Source of the DNA: UBA2882 sp964619485
GTDB lineage: Bacteria > Bacillota > Clostridia > Lachnospirales > Lachnospiraceae
DNA: 24,133 nucleotides
Assembly (NCBI GenBank): GCA_964619485.1
Contig: CAZUCI010000049.1
Location: forward strand, 1 to 24,133
Direction: 5' to 3'
Below are positions 1-6,152 of the stretch, piece by piece. The translations under genes and the position numbers were made by a program. The notes beneath the pieces are model-generated. The model saw nothing but the letters and a program-made list of their open reading frames with translations. It was not told the origin of the DNA and did not search any database. Position 1 is the first letter of the stretch. Each line of letters begins with the position of its first letter.

Positions 1-9
1 GGGTAAAAC

Positions 10-45
10 CTGCTGATTTAGAACCAACAATGCTTTAATCAGCAG
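10..45 (-). terminator. Candidate terminator after the CDF remnant
   Basis: A 9-bp perfect inverted repeat (CTGCTGATT at 10-18, AATCAGCAG at 37-45) with an 18-nt loop sits a few bases past the stop codon of the cation-efflux remnant. On the minus strand it is followed by GTTTTA, a short U-rich run. This suits an intrinsic terminator kept with the end of that gene. The long loop and short U-tract make it only moderately convincing. Confidence 0.45.
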
Positions 46-48
46 ACA

Positions 49-246
49 CTAATTATTTTCAAATATGATATAGAATTGATACTCTGCATATTTATGGTTC
101 AATTGCTTAAGCAGATGATTTTTTATCGCAGAAACATCACTTAATGAAAAATCAATTACCAAGTCAAAACTAATCGTTTTCTTTTCGCTTTCCACATAGA
201 ACCCATGCATTTGTAAAATCTGAATGGTATTATTACCAAATTCTAA
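49..246 (-). pseudogene. C-terminal remnant of a CDF cation-efflux transporter
   Basis: The minus strand reads about 66 codons ending in TAG at 49-51. The sequence, containing ILQMHGFYVESEKKTISFDL and YAEYQFYI, resembles the cytoplasmic metal-binding/dimerisation domain that ends cation diffusion facilitator transporters. In intact relatives that domain follows a six-helix membrane part, and none of it is present here. The frame is closed by TAG at 247-249 with no start codon, and the neighbouring ATPase remnant ends only a few bases upstream. I see the family-like pattern directly. The deletion that removed the first ~200 residues is inferred. It should not make a working transporter. Confidence 0.6.
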
Positions 247-256
247 CTACATGATC

Positions 257-541
257 TTATGAATGTTTCCATGTAACAGCACCACTCTCTGTAAGTTTGA
301 TAAACTTAGAGTTATAATATGTGCTACTGAGTTTTCTTTCCATAATTTGAAAAATCTTTTCATCATGTGTTGACATAATTATTTGGCATTTTTTTGTTTC
401 TAAAATACTTCTTATCATATCAGTAAATCCAAGAATATTCATATCATCAAAATGTCCTATTGGATCATCAACACATATAGTTTGAATTTGCAGATCAGAT
501 GAATCTAGTGCTCGACTAACTAAAAAAAGAACTAAATGCAA
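257..541 (-). pseudogene. SMC/SbcC-like ATPase C-terminus (frameshifted piece)
   Basis: This piece carries the Walker B and D-loop part of an SMC/RecN/SbcC-type ATPase head. ICVDDPIGHFDDMN has the hydrophobic strand followed by DDP and a D-loop, and IIMSTHDEKIF is the switch-histidine (H-loop) region. The matching ABC signature (YFSTAQLNTVA) is at the end of the overlapping upstream frame (516-1580). The two frames join if one T is removed from the T7 run (A7 on the + strand at 522-528), which restores SFLVSRALD, a usual continuation. The only start available to this piece is TTG, without a good ribosome binding site, so it is unlikely to be an independent gene. The large N-terminal half (Walker A and the first coiled coil) is absent from the window. 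Confidence 0.7.
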
Positions 542-1580
542 CCGTATTTAACTGCGCTGTGCTAAAATATATCTCAGGTCTACAATAATCATCCTTTGAA
601 TTCACAGCATTAATTGACAATTCAGGTTCATCTTTTTCATTAAAGTCAAGATGATAATCCACATTTTTCATTACCTCATGTGGTTCTATTTTCATATAGA
701 TTTCATTCATTATAGATTGACTAAAATAACTTTTTAGTAAATTTTCTAGTTTCTCCCTACTTTCAATAAATATCGCATTTTGCTTATTTTTTTCATTATT
801 CTTTATTCTTATTTCTTTTCTAATATTAATAATCTCATCTTCGATTACTTCAATAGGTTGTGACAAACCAAATTCATGAACCCCTCTTACGCAAACAGAT
901 GGTAATGCATCTCCTAAAAAAACTCCTTTCACATCCATAAATTCAAAAATAAATGCGATTGATGAAGCATTATTTACTGATGAATCTTTTCTTAATGGTT
1001 CATTCATTAATTCATCCAAATCCATTCTTACTTGGTCTAAATTTGGCGCATATACAACACTTTTTTTCTTTTCCCTATATTTTTCCCCTTTTTCACCTAA
1101 CTTTATTAATTCTCGTTCACCAGGGCTGATAATTTTTAACATTGCACCACCTGCTAATTCAATTTGTGTTCCTAATACAACACCTGATATCAGACAATTA
1201 TCCAACCCCTTTTCATGAATGATATTTTCGAACAAAATCTCTTCTTTTACTCCATATTGTTTTGATTGTTTCTCTACTTTTATTTCACTTTTTTGTGAAG
1301 AATTAAATATGATCTTTTTCACAGTATCCATTAGTATTGTTTGATCTACTCTACTAATTCCATCGCATACTCCATCTAAATGATCACAGTCTATGTGAGT
1401 TAAAATAATTGCCTCTATTTTTTGTCCTTTTAAATTAATTTTTTTAATAACCTCAGCATATTTTTCACCACAATACTTTGTTCCTCCATCAATCAAAATA
1501 TGTGATTCTATTATATTTTTCCCATAGCCCACCCACAAAAAATCTCCTTCATCAGCTTGAAACATACAAATGTTCACCAT
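516..1580 (-). CDS. MBL-fold hydrolase fused in frame to an SMC-like ATPase head (chimera)
   Basis: The first ~230 residues form a metallo-beta-lactamase fold of the ComEC/Rec2-like kind. ILTHIDCDHLDG supplies the metal site (H-x-D-x-D-H, with Asp for the second His), and VFLGDALPSVCVRG is a later core strand. After that the protein changes character. A charged coiled-coil-like stretch (about 240-285) leads to the C-terminal head of an SMC/SbcC-type ATPase, ending in the ABC-signature-like YFSTAQLNTVA. The reading then stops early because of a T7 run. I infer that an internal deletion joined two neighbouring genes in frame, removing the MBL C-terminus and the ATPase N-terminus. MBL plus SMC-like ATPase pairs are typical of phage-defence loci, so this may be a defence relic. 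The start ATG follows GAGAGGGGG about 9 nt upstream. A natural two-domain protein is the alternative. Confidence 0.6.
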   Translation of the reverse strand: MVNICMFQADEGDFLWVGYGKNIIESHILIDGGTKYCGEKYAEVIKKINLKGQKIEAIILTHIDCDHLDGVCDGISRVDQTILMDTVKKIIFNSSQKSEIKVEKQSKQYGVKEEILFENIIHEKGLDNCLISGVVLGTQIELAGGAMLKIISPGERELIKLGEKGEKYREKKKSVVYAPNLDQVRMDLDELMNEPLRKDSSVNNASSIAFIFEFMDVKGVFLGDALPSVCVRGVHEFGLSQPIEVIEDEIINIRKEIRIKNNEKNKQNAIFIESREKLENLLKSYFSQSIMNEIYMKIEPHEVMKNVDYHLDFNEKDEPELSINAVNSKDDYCRPEIYFSTAQLNTVAFSSFFS

Positions 1581-1655
1581 TTCAAAAATCCCCCTCTCAA
1601 AATACTATTTATTACATCGTAAGTACCAAATAATAAGGCGTATTGACATAAATCA

Positions 1656-1690
1656 ACTTGCATTCTCTCAATATTTGATAGGATGCAAGT
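1656..1690. repeat. 35-bp imperfect palindrome upstream of the MBL gene
   Basis: ACTTGCAT at 1656-1663 pairs with ATGCAAGT at 1683-1690, and inner TCAA/TTGA arms continue the symmetry, giving 14 of about 16 possible pairs per arm. It lies about 75 bp before the MBL-ATPase start and about 30 bp after the stop of the small upstream ORF. No T-run follows on either strand, so an operator or a leader hairpin is more likely than a terminator. Its partner protein is unknown. Confidence 0.5.
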
Positions 1691-1718
1691 ATTTTACTCT
1701 AATTATTCTTGTAATTAC

Positions 1719-1904
1719 CTATTTTGTTGCAAATACAAGATGATCATTATCGCAATAACCGCTATGAATTGTGCAGAAACGATCTTTGTTATAAATGGGA
1801 TATACTTCACTTGGATTTGTTTTCTTCTGAATTTTATCTCCACCTAACTCTAGAATATTTAGTAATTCTACACTAGACAAAGTTTCTCCCATAGCTATAC
1901 ACAT
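1719..1904 (-). CDS. Small hypothetical protein, possibly a gene fragment
   Basis: This is a 61-codon reading frame between the AbiE toxin and the MBL-ATPase chimera. I do not recognise its family. It holds Cys and His residues near the end (RFCTIHSGYCDNDHLVFATK) and no membrane segment. Neither possible start (ATG at 1904, or the second ATG five codons on) has a clear ribosome binding site. Because its neighbours are truncated genes, it may be a remnant of a longer protein rather than a functional small gene. It is listed because the frame is open and on the same strand as the genes around it. Confidence 0.25.
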   Translation of the reverse strand: MCIAMGETLSSVELLNILELGGDKIQKKTNPSEVYPIYNKDRFCTIHSGYCDNDHLVFATK

Positions 1905-1932
1905 TTTTTAGTTCTTTGAAAATCTGCATTCT

Positions 1933-2895
1933 TTATAAACTGCATTTCCACAATGCCATCGGATGATTTTTCACATTCTCAAGAATATCCGTATCTTGAA
2001 ATAACAATTCTGGTCGGTACTCCTTGTTCTCAAAAGCCTCCATATATTCCATTTCCTTTTGAGTTACCTGCATTAACTCTGAAAGATATTTTCTGGCACT
2101 GGATTTTCTCTCTTCCAAATCAAAATTATCCTTTTTCCGAAGAACTGGAAATAAATCACGCCTTATTTTCTGGAATGACAGTCTTTCGATTGCGGATGTA
2201 TCAAATTGCTTATTAACAGTTTCCTGGGAAATCGTATTGTAAAAAATAATACATTTTCGAAACAAATCTTCTTCTGTCGAATCAAAAAGTCCATAAAAGA
2301 CCATATTATTGAAATCATAAAGATCTCTGGCTGCTGCTCTGCTCATCAATGCATTGGTTTTTGCTGCAAATATATCCATGGGTGCAAGCGTATGTACCTC
2401 AAACTGTTCTTCAAAGACATCTGTTAATATTCTTGAATTTATCGGTTTTAAAATATGTGCCCTTAAGGAATAATTTAACTCTATCTTAATATTATCCATA
2501 TTACCCGCTGAATTTCGATATTGGTAATGAAATGCATCCAGACTAAAACTAAACCTGGAAGCGGATGAAAACTGATAACCTTCTATATCCATATATTCTT
2601 TTATGATAGCCGTAATTTGCTCTCTTGCTGCTGTCATTTCATCTTTTGTTCCATTCGGGATATAATCCATATCAATGTCAACTGATAATCTTGGCAGATT
2701 AAATATCAGCATATTAATTGCAGTACCACCCTTTAATACCAGATGTTCCTGCATATATGGTTCACTGTTGAAATATTTCAATATTTCCTTTAACCGTAAC
2801 ACTTTCTCAAAAGTATCTCTGACAAAACCGTATTCCTGCGCCTTTTTGCCAAGCTGAATTTTATTATATTCTATCATCTTCTCCATTGTCCCCAT
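1933..2895 (-). CDS. abiEii: AbiEii-type nucleotidyltransferase toxin
   Basis: This is the toxin of a type IV (AbiE) toxin-antitoxin pair, a DNA polymerase beta-like nucleotidyltransferase. The active site is visible near residue 50: LKGGTAINMLIFNLPRLSVD followed by IDMD. It is the GG[S/T]-x(9-11)-D-x-D pattern of the family, and the conserved ARDLYDF block follows in the second half. AbiE systems are known to act in phage abortive infection and plasmid stabilisation. The gene begins inside the end of the antitoxin gene, so the two are probably translated together. The exact start is uncertain: ATGs at 2895, 2886 and 2877 are all in frame, and GGGG or GGAG precedes the later two. A longer upstream extension to 3045 lies inside abiEi and has no sense as protein. 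Length (~320 residues) is near the family norm and no lesion is seen. Confidence 0.85.
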   Translation of the reverse strand: MGTMEKMIEYNKIQLGKKAQEYGFVRDTFEKVLRLKEILKYFNSEPYMQEHLVLKGGTAINMLIFNLPRLSVDIDMDYIPNGTKDEMTAAREQITAIIKEYMDIEGYQFSSASRFSFSLDAFHYQYRNSAGNMDNIKIELNYSLRAHILKPINSRILTDVFEEQFEVHTLAPMDIFAAKTNALMSRAAARDLYDFNNMVFYGLFDSTEEDLFRKCIIFYNTISQETVNKQFDTSAIERLSFQKIRRDLFPVLRKKDNFDLEERKSSARKYLSELMQVTQKEMEYMEAFENKEYRPELLFQDTDILENVKNHPMALWKCSL

Positions 2896-3634
2896 TCTTT
2901 CGGTATATTTTTGTATCTGCCACAACCAGCTTCCATTTAGAATTATAATTGCCCTGATAAATATCGTTTGATAAATACCTCTTACTCTTTCCGATATGTT
3001 CCAGACATATTCGATAAAATTCCTCTGTAATTCCTGTTGCCCCACAATAATTTTCTATTAAATATCCCATTTTTTGATATAAAAACTGATTCTGATATTC
3101 TGATAAATATTGGCATAATTTCTTTTCATTTAATTTTCGTATTGACCCGATAAAAGCAATTACCTCTTCCATACCTGCGATTTTATCCATGTCTTTTACA
3201 CTGTCAATCAGCGTCTTTTCAATATCTGTTACCCGAATGCCATCACTGTACTGTACATTCTCTACACCTGTCTGCATTTTTGTAGAAAGATATTTATAAG
3301 TGTATCCATCAAATTCAAAGTCTTGAAATCTTGTTTCAGATGACACATATACATCATAAAATACCTGATCAGACATTCCATGATATTCGATTGCTGTGTG
3401 ATGGGAAATATATGCACTTTTCGTAATGGAACATCCAATTTGGAATCGGTTTGCTACAGGTGCGCCAGTCTCTCCACTGATGCAGGTATATAAATTTTTC
3501 CTAATTTTCATTATCAGCTTCTGTTTCATAAGTCGTTTCAATGCAGATCTTGTACTTTCTACGTTATTGTAATACTGGTTCACATATTCTGCTGTAAACA
3601 CTGGCTTTTGTAACAATTCAAAATATAGATTCAT
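2864..3634 (-). CDS. abiEi: AbiEi-type antitoxin / transcriptional repressor
   Basis: The protein is 256 residues. It has an N-terminal winged-helix segment (roughly residues 5-60: FTAEYVNQYYNN, then SALKRLMKQKLIMKIRKNLY), and after it the antitoxin core (for example SAYISHHTAIEYHG and RVTDIEKTLIDSV). This is the layout of AbiEi proteins, which neutralise AbiEii and repress their own promoter by binding inverted repeats. It directly precedes and overlaps the toxin gene. The start ATG has AAGG about 8 nt upstream, and a good promoter and an inverted repeat lie in the leader. The system appears complete, unlike the genes on either side of it. Confidence 0.87.
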   Translation of the reverse strand: MNLYFELLQKPVFTAEYVNQYYNNVESTRSALKRLMKQKLIMKIRKNLYTCISGETGAPVANRFQIGCSITKSAYISHHTAIEYHGMSDQVFYDVYVSSETRFQDFEFDGYTYKYLSTKMQTGVENVQYSDGIRVTDIEKTLIDSVKDMDKIAGMEEVIAFIGSIRKLNEKKLCQYLSEYQNQFLYQKMGYLIENYCGATGITEEFYRICLEHIGKSKRYLSNDIYQGNYNSKWKLVVADTKIYRKNGDNGEDDRI

Positions 3635-3657
3635 GTAATCACCTTACTTTTTGTATA

Positions 3658-3681
3658 AAACAGTTCAATTCTAGACTGTTT
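3658..3681. promoter_or_regulatory. Candidate AbiEi operator (inverted repeat)
   Basis: AAACAGT (3658-3664) and ACTGTTT (3675-3681) form a perfect 7-bp inverted repeat separated by 10 bp. It lies between the predicted abiE promoter and the abiEi start. AbiEi homologues are known to autorepress through inverted repeats near their promoter, so this is the natural candidate site. Binding is inferred. Confidence 0.45.
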
Positions 3682-3699
3682 CATTCTCATTTTAAACTT

Positions 3700-3728
3700 A
3701 TCATATCTTATTCTTATATAAAAATCAA
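3700..3728 (-). promoter_or_regulatory. Sigma-A type promoter of the abiE operon
   Basis: On the minus strand TTGATT (3728-3723) is followed after exactly 17 bp by TATGAT (3705-3700). Transcription would start roughly 55 bp before the abiEi ATG. The match to both hexamers and the spacing are good, in an AT-rich setting. Confidence 0.6.
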
Positions 3729-3952
3729 GTTTATTATTTGTTAGTTTCAGTTTTATATTAGACTTTTTAAGGCAAATATTAAACTTTTCACAATGTAAAT
3801 CCGATAAACATCCATAATTAATCTCAATGAAAGAACCTGCCACTGCAGCTTCTTCGGACGCTTGGTGACAAAAATAACCAACCATTTATCTTGCAATAAT
3901 AAACGATTGGTTACTTGTCTATAAAAATATTTTATTCTTCTATTTGAAATGT
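3729..3952. other. Intergenic stretch upstream of the abiE promoter
   Basis: The 318 bp between abiEi and the macrodomain chimera contain the abiE promoter and operator described separately. The remaining part, nearest the macrodomain gene, shows no convincing gene. An 84-codon open frame crosses it (3631-3885) but spans the promoter, lacks a ribosome binding site and resembles no family I know. No terminator is clear. Confidence 0.4.
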
Positions 3953-4582
3953 TTACTCCAGATTCAATCCACTAATCCAACTTTCAATATCTGCCTTACT
4001 TCCTGACACCGAAGAACCTCTTACAGCCAAGCCTTCTAGTACAGTTGCATTTGGACAAACATTTTTTATTTCTGTCGGCCCACTTCCAAGTCCGGTAGTA
4101 AGCTCCACATCTCGCAAACTTTCATCATCATGCTCTTTACTTCCAGTCTCTTCTTCACGTCCCTGCTCTTCCATCATTTCTGCACATTCATCTCTTAATT
4201 GAATTCCAGCAAAGGTGTGAATGCAATTATCAATACAATTGTGACATGGATGATAACAGCCCGTCATTCCGCTATTTGCAGCGTTTACAATGGCTCCAAC
4301 AGATATACGTGTAATATCGCCTCTCCACAAGAATATGTCTTTTTGCAATTCATCCATGTCTTCTGTGGTTATGATACCCTTTTCCAACTTAACTTCTGTT
4401 AGATATTCTTCTTGGATTTTTCGAAAATCATCACTGATTACTGCAGGCATTCTGACATTCATCAAGGATCTAAGAAGTCTTTTTTGTTCATCTTCTGAAT
4501 CCGGAATTTCGGCATCAGCATACCTGGGTTGCTCTTGTAATAAATATTTGATTAAGTATTTTCTTCTATCCTTCTGATTCAT
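3953..4582 (-). CDS. Zn-macrodomain N-terminus fused in frame to a flavodoxin C-terminus (chimera)
   Basis: Residues 1 to about 147 match the zinc-dependent macrodomain class of protein-ADP-ribose hydrolases: IFLWRGDITRISVGAIVNAA, the ADP-ribose loop, then a Cys/His cluster GCYHPCHNCIDNCIHTFAG. After about residue 147 the macrodomain stops short of its second half. The last ~50 residues (TTGLGSGPTEIK, VLEGLAVRGSSVSGS, then an ending helix IESWISGLNL) are those of a flavodoxin C-terminus. The junction lies near 4105-4142. I infer an internal deletion that fused two adjacent genes without breaking the frame. Neither half is a complete fold, so activity is doubtful. The start is ATG at 4582, with GGAAAGAGG about 7 nt upstream; an upstream in-frame ATG at 4612 lacks this. 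It follows the DUF1848 relic by 16 bp. Confidence 0.65.
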   Translation of the reverse strand: MNQKDRRKYLIKYLLQEQPRYADAEIPDSEDEQKRLLRSLMNVRMPAVISDDFRKIQEEYLTEVKLEKGIITTEDMDELQKDIFLWRGDITRISVGAIVNAANSGMTGCYHPCHNCIDNCIHTFAGIQLRDECAEMMEEQGREEETGSKEHDDESLRDVELTTGLGSGPTEIKNVCPNATVLEGLAVRGSSVSGSKADIESWISGLNLE

Positions 4583-4598
4583 TGTATGCCTCTTTCCT

Positions 4599-5191
4599 TT
4601 ATAACCAATCAAATATATTTAACTGATCATCTTTCCATTTTTCCTGCTTTGCCTCATGGATTATATCTTCTGGTTGTAATTCTCCAATTAAAAAAGGCGA
4701 ATTGGGATTATGATTTCTCATATTTATCTTTACTGCTTCAGCATTAGAATTTGCATAACAGTATTTACATAAATGTCCACAGGTATCATATTGGCCAATA
4801 TCTTTTCCAAGCAAGCATGCGCATTCATTCCTCTGTGAATGAACCCTTGGCGTATTCAACTTACTATGAATGGCATTTTCAAATGTGAACTTTGTCATAC
4901 ATCCACTACAGTCTGCGCCATATTCTGAAAGTTCTTTTCCTTCCGCACAAGGTCGAATCACCATGTCATACTTTTCCCAATTCGTACAAATTCTTTTCCC
5001 AATGAAACTCTATCATTCTTGGAAACCGATTTTGCCTGTGGAAAATTGCGTTGTACTTTTTTATAAAGATCAATAAAACTGATTACACAGGTGTTTGTAT
5101 ATCCTGCTAATATTTCCGCCATTTGTTCAAACCGAAAAATATGCCACTGAAATGCAAAATATTCCTTCATAATAAGAACCTCTCTCTTCAT
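4599..5191 (-). pseudogene. DUF1848 protein, N-terminally deleted and frameshifted
   Basis: Two overlapping pieces make one protein. The first (4958-5191) carries HIFRFEQMAEILAGYTN and ISFIDLYKKVQRNF. The second (4599-4964) carries CAEGKELSEYGADC and the Cys-rich block DTCGHLCKYCYAN, and ends LNIFDWL. This Cys pattern (C-x3-C-x2-C) is that of DUF1848 proteins, whose function is not established and whose cysteines suggest an Fe-S cluster. The frames join if one A is added to the A4 run near 4971-4975, which turns GKSMTW into GKKYDMV. Family members are about 300 residues and begin with a SxRTDI-type motif. Here the first ~100 or more residues are absent, replaced by MKREVLIMKEYFAF. So there are two lesions: a 5' deletion and a 1-nt slip. 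Confidence 0.7.
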
Positions 5192-5302
5192 TTTTATCTA
5201 TATGAATGACATAAAGGTCAGTAATCTATTCACTGCTGCCAATTGATTCAGTAGTTTATACGCTGACAGACCTCTTTCGTTCTGCCAACGTACATCCCTT
5301 GC

Positions 5303-5322
5303 GATAAATAATCCTATTTATC
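5303..5322. repeat. Perfect 8-bp inverted repeat
   Basis: GATAAATA (5303-5310) and TATTTATC (5315-5322) are separated by 4 bp. The repeat covers the end of the small Cys-containing peptide gene. It could be a hairpin or a regulator site; no T-run follows. Confidence 0.4.
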
Positions 5323-5401
5323 ACCAGCTCCACATGCACTGCCGCATGATGACGCTGCCTCCTGTTTTTTTGTCCATCCCAAAAATGTTTGAAAGTGCCA
5401 T
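5314..5401 (-). pseudogene. Short Cys-containing peptide gene with an A7-run frameshift
   Basis: An ATG at 5401-5399 has a textbook AGGAGG seven bases upstream, among the best ribosome binding sites in the window. As written the frame gives about 26 residues and stops. If the A7 run (T7 on the + strand, 5365-5371) had six bases, the reading becomes MALSNIFGMDKK then QEAASSCGSACGAGDK and stops at 5314. That Cys-rich start is reminiscent of small thioredoxin-like redox proteins that begin MALF-, but the similarity is slight. The gene is divergent from the HxlR regulator, an arrangement in which the regulator often controls the partner. Either a tiny peptide or the cut-off start of a longer redox protein is possible. 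Confidence 0.35.
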
Positions 5402-5498
5402 AATGAATCCTCCTGATTTTGCATTTGAGATGTTGCCTCATGAACACACTATATCTAATAATTTAAATTGCGAAAAGTACGCACCCTTTTGTAATCCA

Positions 5499-5526
5499 TT
5501 GATTTTTTCTTTTATAACACTATAAT
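5499..5526 (+). promoter_or_regulatory. Promoter of the HxlR-type gene
   Basis: TTGATT (5499-5504), a 16-bp spacer and a consensus TATAAT (5521-5526). The gene starts 80 bp downstream, leaving room for an operator. A partial palindrome, GGGAATA...TATCCC, lies in that leader and may be where the regulator binds. Confidence 0.55.
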
Positions 5527-5605
5527 TTAGGGAATATTTTTTATCCCCTAGCGAGCAATTTGCTTTGTAAACCGCAAGTCTGTATAACGTAATGGAGGTA
5601 GCCTT

Positions 5606-5932
5606 ATGTTGACAAAAGAAAAATTATCAGAATGTGATGTAGCAACTACCGTCTCTCTGATAGGCAGTAAATGGAAGCTGCTCATTTTAAGAAATCTACT
5701 CATGTGACCATGGAGATTTAATGTACTAAGAAAGAACTTAGAGGGCATCAGCCAAAAAGTACTAACTGACAGTCTCCGTTCTCTTGAAGATGATGGTATT
5801 GTGATTCGTACTGTATACCCTGAAGTTCCACCAAGAGTCGAATATTCCCTAAGTGAACTTGGCAAAACAATGCGTCCTATTTTAAATGCTATGGAAGATT
5901 GGGGAAAACTTTATAAGGAACAGATTGATTGA
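5606..5932 (+). pseudogene. HxlR-family winged-helix regulator with an in-frame TGA
   Basis: The 109-codon frame reads as a standard HxlR/MarR-like regulator. It has the early conserved Cys (SECDVATTVSLIG), the helix SKWKLLILRNLL, then GISQKVLTDSLRSLEDDGIV and the wing ending in EYSLSELGKTM. HxlR proteins are DNA-binding sensors, often of aldehydes or redox stress, that control a divergent gene. Codon 34 (5705-5707) is TGA, at a place where relatives usually have Gly in LLxG. A GGA to TGA change would explain it. All sequence on both sides is well preserved, so the lesion is recent or a sequencing error. The start ATG has GGAGG 7 nt upstream. A terminator follows directly. Confidence 0.75.
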
Positions 5933-5946
5933 TTTTCTCTACATGA

Positions 5947-5985
5947 AACCCCTGTATGAATTATTCTCATACAGGGGTTATTTAC
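5947..5985 (+). terminator. Intrinsic terminator after the HxlR gene
   Basis: A perfect 13-bp stem (AACCCCTGTATGA at 5947-5959, TCATACAGGGGTT at 5967-5979) with a 7-nt loop begins about 15 bp after the stop codon and is followed by ATTTACTT. This is a strong hairpin with a weak U-tract, and the symmetric stem could serve either strand. Confidence 0.75.
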
Positions 5986-6152
5986 TTCATCACTAATATT
6001 AAATTTCTGAAAAATACACGATTTTGCTTTGAGTTATCCCCACGACAACTCGGAGTTTGTCGAACCAATAATGAACTATACAAACTGGAATATGTCAGAA
6101 TGCTATTTTCGCAAAAATATTTAATGGAAATACTCAACTGATTTGGTCGAAA
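5986..6152. other. Intergenic stretch with nothing recognised
   Basis: Between the HxlR terminator and the left palindromic element I see no gene with a ribosome binding site. A 61-codon open frame (5956-6141) starts inside the terminator and has no recognisable family, though its last part (NNELYKLEYVRMLFSQKYLM) reads like real protein and could be a remnant. Confidence 0.3.

Noticed and set aside
2895..3045. 50-codon N-terminal extension of AbiEii
   Set aside because: It lies wholly within abiEi in another frame, and the family start fits the ATGs at 2895-2877.
3631..3885. 84-codon open frame upstream of abiEi
   Set aside because: It spans the abiE promoter and operator, has no ribosome binding site and resembles no family.
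5705..5707. Genome-wide reassignment of TGA (HxlR codon 34 and MCP codon 15)
   Set aside because: TGA ends several intact genes here, and the two sites would need different amino acids (Gly and Arg).
5956..6141. 61-codon frame on the + strand after HxlR
   Set aside because: It starts inside the terminator hairpin and has no ribosome binding site; at most a remnant.
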